A stretch of 64,000 nt of DNA from Dactylis glomerata (taxonomy: Eukaryota; Streptophyta; Magnoliopsida; Poales; Poaceae): NCBI GenBank assembly GCA_007115705.1, contig QXEO01000819.1, positions 743,445 through 807,444 on the forward strand, given 5' to 3'. Position 1 is the stretch's first letter. Each line of letters starts with the position of its first letter. The notes beneath the pieces were generated by a model. The model did no database searches, was not told where the DNA came from, and worked only from the letters and a program-made list of their open reading frames with translations. The position numbers were made by a program, and so were the translations under genes. Positions 42,701-53,408 of this stretch are shown here, one piece after another.

Positions 42701-44062
42701 CACCACAATTAACACCACCTTGATATCCAATTTGTTCTCTAAAATGTGAAATAGTCATGATATGGTGGGAGACTGGGAGTGCTAAATATTAAACAAAAGC
42801 CAATACAGTATGAGAAGTGGTGTTAGCAATGTTGAAGATCTTATGCCTTTTCTTCTTTTTGTGATGACTGATGAGAAGATCCAACTACCTGAGATTGTTA
42901 TCTTTTGGTGTCCACGTCTATTGAAAGAATATTCCTGATGTTGGCTTCTTTATTGGTTGATTGTATTTGTAGAGAAGGGGTTCTAGTAAAGTGTGAGGCA
43001 TGTGGTGAAATTGAAGTGAATTCCAGCCTTCCTGGATTACCAGAATTGACATTGTCATTTGCTAATCCCACACTTATCAATGATGTGAGGTTCCACCCCT
43101 GTGTCCGATTCAGACCATGGGAGTCCAATCAGATCTTATCATTTGTTCCTCCTGATGGGCAATTCAAGCTTTTGAGTTATAGGTGCACAATTATTTGCTT
43201 TTAATTATAATGATTTCTTCTAATCCCTTCGTCCAGTAATATAAGATGTTATTAAAACCAATTACTACCTATATTGGTTGTAGTAACAACTTATATTATG
43301 GGACGGAGGAAGTATGTTTCAGCTATATTGGGCTGTCTGTTATATATTCTCATTTGATCACAATTAAAACCAGGGTTAAGAAACTGAAGACCACACCAAT
43401 TTATGTGAAACCACAGTTATCATCTGATTCTGGGAATTGCCGTGTTAATGTGATGGTGGGGATTCGGAATGATCCTGGGAAAGCTATTGATTCTATAACA
43501 GTGCAGTTTCAGTTGCCTCCCCTTATTGCTTCTGCTGATTTGACCGCAAACCACGGTACAGTCGACATCCTGGCCGATCAGGTCAGTACGTTGTTTGCCA
43601 TCAGTTCTGTTAACTTCAGTTGATTCTATTTTTTTTCTGTTATCATGCATCAAGCTAAGACCTGATAAAGGATGCTCAGAGCTAGAAAACCTAAATGATG
43701 TGTTGCGAATCCTGTATTATACTACTCATTTTATACTGGATAGATATGATATTTTCTACACTTTAGCACTCTATCCCTAGAAATGTCTGTCTAATAGCAT
43801 TTGTTTGATTACGCAGACCTGCGTTTGGACAATTGGGCATATTCCGAAAGATAAAGCACCATCCCTCTCTGGAAATCTACGTCTTGAGGAAGGGCTAGCT
43901 CATTTGCATGCATTTCCAACATTTCAGGTGAAATTCAGGATTATGGGGGTTGCATTGTCTGGGCTTCAAATTGATAAGCTGGATGTGAAAAATACACCAA
44001 ACGCACCATACAAAGGTTTTCGAGCCCAGACTCAGGCTGGAAGGTATGAGGTCAGATCATAG
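39763..44062 (+). CDS. AP3M: AP-3 complex subunit mu (mu3-adaptin), 8 exons
   Basis: Exons 39763-39797, 39946-40051, 40372-40473, 41350-41439, 41910-42157, 42973-43182, 43374-43581 and 43817-44062 join in frame to 414 residues, the normal family length. The product starts MLQCVFLLSDSGEV and has the N-terminal longin-like part (VSPTHYLFQV, TFLACTQVEMPPLMAIEF, DNFVIVYQILDEMMDNGFPL). The C-terminal mu-homology domain follows (LSFANPTL, MRFHPC-like VRFHPCVRFRPWE, SFVPPDGQFKLLSYR, KGFRAQTQAG). In plants AP-3 selects Tyr-based cargo for direct transport from Golgi/endosome to the vacuole membrane. The fourth intron starts with GC instead of GT; the rest are GT-AG. Exon choice is supported by unbroken family similarity at every junction. 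Confidence 0.95.
41552..41865. repeat. ~157-bp tandem duplication in AP-3 mu intron 4
   Basis: Two copies (about 41552-41706 and 41710-41865) share AGAGCTACAAAGCTCAAGTA near their start and TCCAGGATGTCTATTGCATT near their end. About ten differences are visible. Confidence 0.85.
43223..43312. mobile_element. Stowaway-like MITE in AP-3 mu intron 6
   Basis: 90 bp with inverted ends (ATCCCTTCGTCCAGTAATAT on the left, ATATTATGGGACGGAGGAAG on the right) and TA on both sides. Its CCTTCGTCC / GGACGGAGG ends are typical of grass Stowaway elements. Confidence 0.8.
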
Positions 44063-45856
44063 GGCTCGCAGAAGTCTTGGACGCCACATTTGGCACCCTA
44101 GTTCAAAATGGTGCGACAGCCTAGCACCATCAAGGTGTTCTATTGTCCGTCCATAGCCAGCATGGCTGTGCAAATGTTCTGGCCTGTAGACCTGGCATAC
44201 TGAATGTCAGAGTTGTAAATGCATCAATTTTCCTGGTTGCAAAAGCGACAAAATACGATATCCTGGCATGCAAAGCGAAGACGGCCGCGTGTGTAGATGC
44301 TTTAGCGGGCGATGTGTCAATTTTTGGAGTTGTGCTGTACTGTCATGGTCACCGTTGAATTCACATAGGCGAGAACTCAGTTAATCTGCATATGCTCAAC
44401 CATGCCTGAGAACTACAACAGTTTAAGCGTTGTGTTTCTTTCGCAGGCTCACAGCTATTTGTGTGAAGTTGTAATTTGATAGCAGTTGTATAAAAAGGAT
44501 TGAAGGGAGAGAGGCTAGAAAGAGATACGGTGTAAATGTATTTTAAGCTTAATAGAATGACATACAGATCTCGTGCGGGTTCTTGAAAAAAAAGATACTG
44601 CTCAAAGGAAAAATTCAAAAAAGGTTTTAGATCATGTTAAGATTCCTAAAGCTCATTGGAGGTTTGTAGTTTAGGTGCAAAAAACAACGCATAACAGACT
44701 TGCAAAAGTAGTTCAACCTTCAAATGTTTTGTAGGTCAGCCTGCATCCACGCTCGCGGTCCCCATATGCTCAGTTTTGTTAGCCGAACCGAATGAAATAT
44801 GGGAGCACCTGCAACCCGGTCAACGCTCTCCGACGCTGCAGTTTATCACTGGAGTTCGCTGAAATCTCACCAACTACCAATTAAATCCTAATTTCGACCG
44901 CTATTTGATGGAGATGCTCATCCCGATCGAATTTCGGTCAAAACGGAGACGTATCGAGATTATTTTTGACATCTTATGGGCACGGTCGGCCGACAGTGGG
45001 AGCGGGCATGGGCGGCCAGCAGCGGCGGCAACGAGCAAGAGCGGCCAGGTTTCAGGCCGGCAGGCCGCGCCGCAGGCTCGAGGTCGACCTCGAGCGGGCA
45101 GGCGTCTGGACGGGGATGGCGGGCGGGCGGCGGCCGAGGCGAGGGGTAGGCAGCGGGGTAGGCCGGCGGCGAGGGCTAGCGGGCCGGCCGGAGCAAACCT
45201 CATTGGACGGAGGAGCTGCGTGAGAAGAAAGAAAAAAAAAGAAAGAAAAAAGACTGACATGTGTGCTTTTTAGTGGAATATGCCATTATACACTGTTTGC
45301 GGGATCTAGTCTGCGATGCATTTTTGACCTGTATATCACGTTTACAAGCCAATCCAAATTTCGTTTTGCAGGTTTGCGAATGAAGGGTCTGCTAGAGATG
45401 CTCTAAGAATTTGCTACATCAATCTTAAGATCCAAAGAGCTTGCATCCAAATATGGATCATAATCCCCCAATTCCATATGAAATTTCTTCTATCCAAAAA
45501 GGTCTTACAGATTTTTTTTGCGAATTACTGAGATTTGTATCTTGATCCATCGGTTCAGATAAGTGGACGAAGACAGTTTGAAGATCTGCTTAAACATGGG
45601 ACCCACGAACCATGGTGGCCTCGTGGGCTAAGCAAACGTGAATCCACCACGCGGTGACTTGCGCTCGAATCCGTTTGCTGGTCGCATCGCAGTTGCATTT
45701 GCATAGTCTCTCCTCTCCTCATCTGGTCCATAGATTCGGTCCTCGTCCATTGCTTGATCCAGAAAGGCAGAAACCCTCGTCCACCCACCGGCCACCGCCT
45801 CCTCCTTCGGAAACCGAAATCCCCCACCCGACCTCCAAGCAGATCGGCCGAGAGCG
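44063..45856 (+). other. AP-3 mu 3' region and FIS1 upstream region
   Basis: The first ~500 bp are the probable 3' UTR of the AP-3 mu gene. The block 44950-45240 is very GC-rich, with purine-rich ends, and carries no recognised gene. GGGTCTGCTAGAGATGCTCT at 45387-45406 looks like one end of a PIF/Harbinger-type MITE, but its partner end was not found. 45640-45856 is the FIS1 promoter-proximal region and leader, C-rich before the ATG. Confidence 0.4.
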
Positions 45857-48831
45857 ATGGAGGCGAAGATGAGCAAGTTCTTCGACTCGGTGGGCGCCTT
45901 CTTCACCGGCGGCGACAACATCCCCTGGTGCGACCGCGACATCATCGCCGTAAGAACTCCCCCCTTTACCCCTCGCTTTGCTTAGCGAATCTCCTCCCCC
46001 CTGTGAAACCCTGCGCTGTAGATGGGGATTAGTTGATTCTAGGGTTGCATATGCACACCATGTTATGCAATTATTAGGAGCTTCGTCAATGCTCGATGCT
46101 GCCCTGGTGGTGGGAGACCAGCCTATCTATTGAACCGGTGGTCCTTTAGCATCTATGTTCAGTTAGTTGATGCGATTTTGTAATTGTTGTAACAGTTGAT
46201 TGTGACAAGCTGGAATGTTGGGTGCCTATTTGGGTACCGTAGGCTAATGCGTTTTGCTGAAATCATTAGATGGTCAACTCGCTCTAAAATGTCCACTCGG
46301 AGAAGTTCATTGGGTTAATATCATCTGTTTATGTATTGTTCATAAACCAAAAATGTCCAAGTCATCTATTGTTGGCTGTTGACGTTGTTAAATATGCCTT
46401 CTGCTCCTCTTCAGTGTTCACATTTTTGTTATTTAGTTTTGTTAATCATGTCAGATGAGCAATCAGGGCTTCTGAATCTGATGATTATTCCTGGTTATAT
46501 ATACCTAGGGATGTGAAAGAGAGGTTGCTGAGGCTGCAAACGAAGAACAGAAAAATGATAGCATGATGAGGCTATCCTGGGCCCTTGTCCATTCCAGGCA
46601 GACGGAGGATGTGAACCGTGGAATTGGCATGATTGAAGGTCGGATAAATTTTCTGTTTGCATGGTTGAAGATTTACTTCTTGCAAACTATCATCTGACAT
46701 TCAACCTTCTATTCTTTTCAACTATGTGCTGACCAACTTATTTGTTCTGCAGCTTCTCTCGATAAATCCACCAGCCCACTGCAGACTAGAGAAAAGTTGT
46801 ACCTGTTGGCTGTTGGGCACTTCAGAAATGGAAACTATGTAAGAAGCCGCCAACTTGCGGACCGTTGTTTAGAGGTATGGCTGCAATATTTCCACCTTCT
46901 GATTGCCTGATATAATTCATACTTTCTTGATGTCTAGTTAGTCTTTCTGCCTGGAGAAGGGAAAATAATGTTTCGCTGGTTTAAGATTAACTGCAAACCA
47001 ATTATTAGATTCTACCATACATGCAATTGATGCAAATAGCTCTGTACTGTGGACTCGTAGACCGTGCTTACTCTTTGCATAGTTCCTTGTGTAACTACTA
47101 ACTATTATTTTGTGCTGATCTGCTAAATGACCTTTGTAAAAACTTATTTGCATATTGCTTGTGTAACTAGTAACTAGTACTGTTTCTGTGCTGGATGACA
47201 TAGTGACAAACCAAATAGTTGACTCTTTTTAAGTTTCTGCAAGTCATTTACACAAAAGTTTGTGTGAGTAATGTAAACATTAGGCAGCCTGTTGAGCTTC
47301 TTGATATTATGATTTTCTTAGTTTGCTTCTTATTCCGGTTTGAAAAGTAATGTTCCTAGATTTGCATCATCCAGTAAATCCCCCAGCTCCCTATTTAATC
47401 TAAACATTAGGCAACCTGTTAAGCATGGTTTTTAAAGCGTTAAAGCGCTTTAAGGCGATGGGGGGGGTGGGAGGGGGGGGGGGGGGGGGGGGGGGGGGCG
47501 CTTCGACGCCTAGGCGGGCGCTTTGGACGCCTAGGCGCCTAAAGCGGGCCTTTTTTCAAAGCGGAAGGGAGGCGCTTCGACGCTCAGGCGTCGCCTAGGC
47601 GTCCTAAAGCGGACGCTTTTAAAACCATGCTGTTAAGTTTGTTGGTATATATGTTTTTCTCATTTTGCTACTTCTTAATCAGGCCTGACAATAATCTTCC
47701 TAGATTTGCACCAGTAAACCCCCAGCTCTCTAATATCTAGTCTCTGTCCTGATGCAAGACTCGAGAGTTTTTGCACTAGGACTAATTAGTGGCTAAGCAG
47801 AGCACAGCATGTTGTTGTTGTGCGGACAGTAAAATCATTTAACTGGTTTTTGGATTCATTCAACGGTTCTATCACATGTAGTTCCACACCGAGTCTTGTC
47901 AAGTAATTCCAGCTAAAAAAGTTCTTCAGTTGAAGATCACGGATATGCTTGTGGAGGATTCCTAATGTGCTATTCTACTTCCAAGATTTTTCTGTGCTTG
48001 AACCTAATACCAAAGTAGCATCTCAGCGCCGGTATGGTGTAGTTGAACATGGTTTTGTTGGTTTTGCTTGGTGCGCCAGGCTTATATGGTACTTGGAATA
48101 TTTATTTGGTGATCCTAGAGTTAATATGCATTATTTGGTGATCCTAGAGTTAATATGCATTATTTGGCGATCCTAGAGTTAAATGCCTTTATTGTCCAAG
48201 TCTATAGACTGGAAGTGATTTGAGAGCTTTAGTAGGGATGCTCTCTTGTGCTCCAGGCCAGCTGGGTTTGACCCCTGCGGGTGCAGATATAAACCGACTT
48301 TCTTGTCTCTTCTATAAAAAAAATGCAGCCAAGGGCTAGTCCTCGGTGGTCTTGTGTTATATTTCACTTTTTTCTTAGAGCGTTAATTTTAACTGAAAGA
48401 AAATTATGCAAAATGAATATTGGGTAATCTTAGATCATATTGAAGACCACCATTTTTATATTGCAGCTAGCTGAATATACGTGCATATGCTTTTCATCTT
48501 TTAAGCATACTGTTGGTTTTGTAACCTTTTTCTGTTCAAACTCTTAAGTAATTTGACACTTTTTTTGTAGATCCAACCTGACTGGAGGCAAGCCTCATCT
48601 CTAAAGAAGGCAATAGAGGATAAAATTGCTAAAGGTGAGATAAAATTAATCCACAGTGTTCTCCTATATTTTCATTTGTGCCGACTTCAAAACCGAGTAA
48701 CATGAGACTGTTAGCCCCAGGCACTGATATTCTTGTTACATGCAGATGGTGTGATTGGCATAGGAATAGCTACAACTGCAGTTGGACTTATTGTTGGTGG
48801 GATCGCAGCTGCTCTTGCAAGGAGGAACTGA
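45857..48831 (+). CDS. FIS1: Mitochondrial/peroxisomal fission 1 protein (FIS1), 5 exons
   Basis: Exons 45857-45949, 46509-46638, 46753-46874, 48571-48634 and 48746-48831 join in frame to 164 residues. The protein starts MEAKMSKFFDSVGAFF. It has the TPR-like helical bundle (REVAEAANEEQ, MMRLSWALVHSRQTEDVNRG, REKLYLLAVGHFRNGNYVRS, RQLADRCLEIQPDWRQA) and ends in a single hydrophobic segment (VIGIGIATTAVGLIVGGIAA) with a short basic tail ARRN. That is the tail-anchor layout that places FIS1 in the outer membrane of mitochondria and in peroxisomes. FIS1 helps recruit dynamin-related proteins for organelle division. All introns are GT-AG; intron 3 (1.7 kb) holds a hAT-type fold-back element. It ends tail to tail with the annexin gene at 49175. 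Confidence 0.96.
47424..47629. mobile_element. hAT-type fold-back MITE with poly-G core, in FIS1 intron 3
   Basis: Inverted ends CATGGTTTTTAAAGCG (left) and CGCTTTTAAAACCATG (right) are flanked by an 8-bp duplication CTGTTAAG (47416-47423, 47630-47637), the hAT target size. The inside consists of GCGCTTTGGACGCCTAGGCG-like palindromic units and a run of about 38 bases that is nearly all G (47461-47498). Confidence 0.75.
48095..48182. repeat. 29-bp tandem repeat in FIS1 intron 3
   Basis: Three copies of a 29-bp unit (TATTTGGTGATCCTAGAGTT plus AATATGCAT). The third differs slightly (GGCGATCC). Confidence 0.9.
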
Positions 48832-49174
48832 GATGGCATCTGCTTAGGGATGAAGTAGGAGGCATTTCGTGCTGTATTGTCAGTTGTTCTGATCTTAGCT
48901 CGGTGTTATTTCTGTCGAATCATGTGCATAAAATGAGTTTATGATATCATAGCACTTTGTATCTTTGGATAATCAAATCACGATGGAAATAATGTTGTCT
49001 CGAACTGTTCTGAATACACCAAATGAATTTCACAGGTCTTATCTCACAACCGACATTTCACTCTCTAGATTGTATACACCACTGTGCCATTCTGTTCAAT
49101 CAAATGAGCAAAGTCGCAAACAATATGCCATTTTCCCTGAACAGCTTCCTGGAGCTTTCTGATCCTGTTCATGG
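48832..49174. other. Convergent 3' spacer between FIS1 and annexin
   Basis: 343 bp between the two stop codons. It must hold both 3' UTRs and both poly-A sites, so the transcripts may overlap. Nothing else was recognised. Confidence 0.6.
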
Positions 49175-50824
49175 CTACTCGGGTCCGATGAGGGCGAGAA
49201 GGATGCTCTGGTAGTACCCTGAAGTGTCGCCAACGACGTCTGCAGTAACTGTTGTCTTGTACCTCACCTTGTATTCCTCCTTCACTTTCTTCATGTCGAC
49301 CTCGGCACGCGAGACGATCCCTCTTGTCAGGGATTCCTCGTCGGTACCAAGCCCGAGTATTGAGGTCCTGATCACCTGAAAAATGGAGAGGAACATCAGG
49401 ATGCTGAAGGAAGTCATTTCTAGCCTCACTTGCTAGAGGAGATGGAGCGATTATTGCCGAATCACGAGATGTTTTGGGTGTTACCTCTGCGAAGTGCTTC
49501 TCAGGCGACGTCAAGCACCAAACAGCAGTTTTCAGCATTGCCGAGAGCTTATCACTGCCATTCCCTTCGAGAACCTGCGAATCATTGTCACAGAAAAAAT
49601 CAGCCACAGTTAAAGTATGATCATAGTACAGACAGTAACATTTTCATGTGACACATCAAAATAAAGTCAGCAGTTCGATTGTGTGCATCGTGCAACAGAA
49701 TCGACAGAAAGCGTGAGACGGCGACAGCAATTGGACCTCGTCGATGGCCTTGCCGTGCTCTTGCTTGTAGCGCTCGAAAGTGGCCTTGAGCTGCGGCTTG
49801 CTCCTGGAGCTGACGATGCGGACCACGTCCCCATGCAGCGCCTCCTTGGTCACCACCGCGCCGTGCAGCTCGTCCGCCTCCGCTCTCGCCAGGTCGTCGT
49901 CGACGTGCTCGCCGGCGTACCGGTACGAGCTCACCAACCGCACCAAGAACTGCAACAGAATACGCGCACGCTCAAGATTCTATCCACGGCGACGACAGAA
50001 AATGGATGCCAAGATCTACGCGAAGTCTTGCCTGCTTAAGAGGATCCTTGTAGAGCGAGCAGGCGGCCACGTCCTCCTCGAGCGACGAGTCGTAGGCGGA
50101 GCAGTAGGCCTTCCTGACGGCGACAAGGTGGTCCGGCGACGACGCGCAAGCCACCTCGATGAGCACCCAGGCGTGCCGCTCGCCGCCCTTCTTCCTCAGG
50201 GCCTTGTAGGCCAGCTTGGCGTCGCGCGCCGCCGGGTCCATCGTCCACAGCGTCATCGCGCCCTGACCAGCAACCACAGATTGGAAGTTTGTCCATCAAG
50301 AAGATGGAATTCCCAAGAAGATGAGGTCGCAATACCTTGAAGTGGCTGGAGAGCTCGGCTTGGAGCCTGCCGAGGAGGGTCTCATCGTAGAGGCCTTCGT
50401 AGGCCACGGCGATCTCCCCGCGCTGCGCTGCCGTCCGGTGGACTAGTATCTCGATCAGCGCCTTCTCGTCCGTCCCCCATCCTGTTCCCAAGAATTTTCG
50501 AATCAGCTCAGATTTTCATCGGAGCTCGTCTTTTACTTAATTAGAAACAACGAGAAAAATTGTCCTAATTTCTCTCCCCTCAAACAAGAACAATGACAAG
50601 AAACACCAACCACTACAGTGACTTCACTAAGAACTGACGAGAAGAGCTCACAAATATTTTCATATTTCAGTGACTAATGTTTCTTGGGGACATAGATAGC
50701 AAACAGAAATCTTCAAGAATGCATAACTTGAAAAATAAAATAATATACCTTGGACTGCTTTCCTTATGTTCTCCGCATCTTCAGTCGGGGAAGGGACTGG
50801 GTCCGGGACTGTGATGGAAGCCAT
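49175..50824 (-). CDS. Annexin (D3-like), 6 exons
   Basis: Minus-strand exons 50824-50749, 50481-50336, 50262-50032, 49949-49737, 49574-49485 and 49375-49175 join in frame to 318 residues, the usual annexin size. Four annexin repeats are present. Repeats 1 and 4 carry canonical type-II calcium loops (GWGTDE, GLGTDEESL); repeats 2 and 3 (AMTLWTMDPAARDAKL, VVRIVSSRSKPQLKATF) do not, as usual in plants. The His in LVHRTAAQR matches the conserved position discussed for plant annexin peroxidase activity. Role by family: calcium-dependent binding of acidic phospholipids at the plasma membrane. Intron 3 begins with GC (CAG|GCAAGA). The start MASITVPDP was chosen over an upstream in-frame ATG (50959) because only the former gives the family N-terminus. 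Confidence 0.95.
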
Positions 50825-51465
50825 GGAGACGACAGGTGCTGCCGCTGCTTCTTCTTCCTCCTCCTGTCCTGGAGCCGAGGTGGAGTCGAAGTGGGGGAAG
50901 AGGAGATTGAGGGGAGGGATGTTATGGATGCACTCGAGGCAGGAGCACCAGCAACACATGGCACGCGACCACGGCAGAGTTGAAAGCTTCGCCTGCGATG
51001 AGCTTTTTGGCTAATTATTTCCTGGTGTGTTTCGCGTGCGCGTTTGATTGTGTTTTCCCGGTTCATTTTAGCTTCTTGGAGACGATTTTGATGGGTTTCG
51101 AACTCATAATTGATAGCCCTTGGCGTATTAGGCCAGTGGGGGAGTTGCGTTGTCTTACACTCCGCAGCTCATTTTTTTTTTCGAAAAGGACTCCACAGCT
51201 CATACTAGGTGTATTTTGTGGGTTGCAGTATGTTAATGACTTAATTAACATTAATGCGGTAATAAAATTGTATTGTTGAAAAGGTTAACTAATACACCAT
51301 AATGATTTCCTTTTTTCATTTTCACCCACACAGATAAATCATGTGTTTAAGAGATGCCTGATTTTTTTTAGACTTAAGCCAGCGGAAATCAATAAAAACC
51401 TACCATTTACACTTTTTAACGTATTTTTCATATTCGTATGTATCTTCTAGTTCTTAGAAAATACT
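50825..51465 (-). other. Annexin D3-like upstream region
   Basis: Leader and promoter of the minus-strand annexin. The first 150 bp are GC-rich; an in-frame ATG at 50959 with a Cys-rich extension is not conserved-looking. No clear TATA box was assigned. Confidence 0.4.
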
Positions 51466-51466
51466 T

Positions 51467-51745
51467 ACCTCCGTTCTGAAATATAATATGTTTTAGAAAG
51501 CTCAAGGTTATATAAATTTGCTTCAACAGCAGAGTATCCTCTTAGGAAATATAAATTTGCCTCAACGGCATAGCACACACTAGCATTAAAAAAAATAAAC
51601 ACTAACCAAAACATTTTAATAATGCAAAAAAATAACGCTTCAACAGCAGAGTTTCATTAGGAAATACTGTATAAATTTACTTCAACAGCAGAGTACACAC
51701 TAGCATAAAAAAGAGAGTACATACTAACAAAACATTTCAGTAACG
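51467..51745. repeat. Degenerate tandem repeats with a Stowaway-like end
   Basis: It begins ACCTCCGTTCTGAAATATAA, like one Stowaway terminus. Three imperfect copies of a block with TATAAATTTGCTTCAACAGC and AGAGTACACACTAGCAT follow. No matching right terminus was found. Confidence 0.5.
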
Positions 51746-51788
51746 CGCCAACCTATGACTAACGCTCTATCCACTGAGCTACAGGCGC
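51745..51788 (-). pseudogene. tRNA-Arg-like 5' half (relic)
   Basis: The minus strand reads GCGCCTGTAGCTCAGTGGAT followed by AGAGCGTTAG, the acceptor strand, D-arm and start of the anticodon stem of a tRNA of Arg type, with an intact A-box-like TAGCTCAGTGGATAGAG. The sequence then diverges: no T-arm, no B box and no closing acceptor strand. It is a truncated relic, not a working tRNA gene. Confidence 0.6.
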
Positions 51789-51858
51789 TTTGATGTACAA
51801 AATGGTCCATTTTTCTTCACAATGCTGAATTGCTGTTTTTAGCTCTAAAAAGAGCTCT

Positions 51859-52142
51859 GGATTTTTTTTTGAGAACACAATACAACACAGACGCTTACAA
51901 ACACGTACATACACTTATCCCTATGAACGCACGCACATACACCCTACCCTTATGAGCATATCTGAAAGACTGAGCCGGCGGATCTTGAGATTGACGAAGT
52001 CACCACAAGCGCCTCGCTGTTGACGGGCAATCCTAAAATAAATCCAGGTAAATGCAAACGTCTATTCCAAGTCTAGAACTTAAACCTGGATAGGCTGGTT
52101 CCACCACAGGAAACCCAACCATTAGAGCCAAGCTCTCTTTGC
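51859..52142 (-). mobile_element. tRNA-derived SINE
   Basis: On the minus strand the element starts after AGAGCTCTTTTGC and contains TTGGCTCTAATGGTTGGG and CCAGGTTTAAGTTCTAGA, which resembles a pol III B box. It ends in a short A run (T run 51861-51870 on plus). The flanks share AAAAGAGCTCT (51848-51858 and 52143-52153). Size and layout fit a grass SINE with body and poly-A tail. Confidence 0.75.
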
Positions 52143-52189
52143 AAAAGAGCTCTCACTTAGTAGAATAGAGTACAAGAAACCAAACGGTC

Positions 52190-53408
52190 TAAGAGGCAAG
52201 TTTCTCCCTCCCGTGTCGCCCCCTCTCGGGCAACACCGGAGGCCCCCAAAACCCTAGCACCGCCAATCCCCTCCTCCCCTCTCCCACTCCCCCGCTGCCA
52301 CCCGAGGAGGACGCCAGGCGTGCTCGCCCGGGCGCCGATGAAGGTGGCAGCGAGGCTCCCATCGCTCTATCTCGCGGCGGAGGACAAGGATCCAGGCGGC
52401 GGCTCTCCCTGGCTTGGCGACGACATCCTGCAGCGGGCATCATGGCGGGTGGCTCTGACGGTCGGTGTGGATCCCCTTTGGATTTGAGGTTTGTGCTCCT
52501 CTCCCTGACTCTCTCTCCCCACCGGTGCCTGATGGACGTGGTTCGACCGCCAAATCCGGTGCTTGGTGGGGATTGGTGGGTAGGTCGGGACCAAGGGAAA
52601 CCCTAGGCTGGATGGTCCGCTACAGCGGCGACAAAGCCCTTGGGTGTCATTCTTCCTCCTTGGAGGCGTTGCTATGTTCCCCTCTATCCACCCCCGACCC
52701 ATCTCCCGAGCGAAAGTCCAAATCTTTGCGATTGGGCGCCGTCGACACGTTGCACTGTGACCTCCCTGGAGGCGACGCCTAGGGAGATTTGGGTTCGGGT
52801 GTGGGAGCTGAAGGTGGGAGCTTTGATCGGCTTTGGCTTTGTTCGGCAGCGGTGATGCTTGCCCGATGGTCACTGCCCCTTCCTCTGCGGTTGTGCCCGG
52901 TGGCTTTCCGGTTGCTCTAGGTTGTCAAAGGGTGGCAGCGGTGTGTCCGGTGGGGTGTGCTTCGTTTCATGGTGGCCGTGCTCTAGGCCGACTTTGGTTC
53001 TTGAGTCCATCACCTCTCCAGCTGGGTGAGCTTCTCTCATGTCCGATGGTTCGACGCCTCCGAGCCATGGCGAGAGGGGTAGGGGCCATCTTCGGCATGA
53101 GAAAAGGAAGGTGATTATGGTGCTCTTAGTCCCGGATGTCTCCTTCGTTCAAGACCTCCGTTCTGTTCTTGGTAGTGCCTTGCCATGTCCCTCTAGTTGC
53201 TTCTCCTCGGTGCCGTTGAGCTGCAGTCTTTGCTTCTGCAATTTGTAGTGCTTGTTGTTAGCGTAGTATTGTAAGCTGTTCAGAGTGCTCTCTTCTACCC
53301 ATCGGCCACTGTAGTGTGGTGTGGTGCTGTGTTGTGTGTGTGTTGTGGTGTTGTTCCGGTGGCCTTGTGTATTCATGTCCGGTTGATGGCTTTGTTAATT
53401 CAAAGCTG
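52190..53408 (+). mobile_element. Non-coding LINE-like retroposon (unclassified)
   Basis: 1.2 kb of GC-rich DNA full of short frames, with no conserved protein. It ends GATGGCTTTGTTAATTCAAA GCTG (split here), similar to tails of grass LINE-related retroposons. GTCTAA occurs at both edges (about 52187 and 53413), a weak candidate duplication. Overlapping frames on both strands are composition artefacts. Confidence 0.45.

Noticed and set aside
45387..45406. PIF/Harbinger-like terminus upstream of FIS1
   Set aside because: Only one end (GAGCATCTCTAGCAGACCC on the minus strand) could be found; no partner terminus or TAA/TTA duplication.
49683..50340. Plus-strand frames of 118-186 codons over the annexin
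   Set aside because: They are antisense shadows of GC-rich annexin exons and cross its introns.
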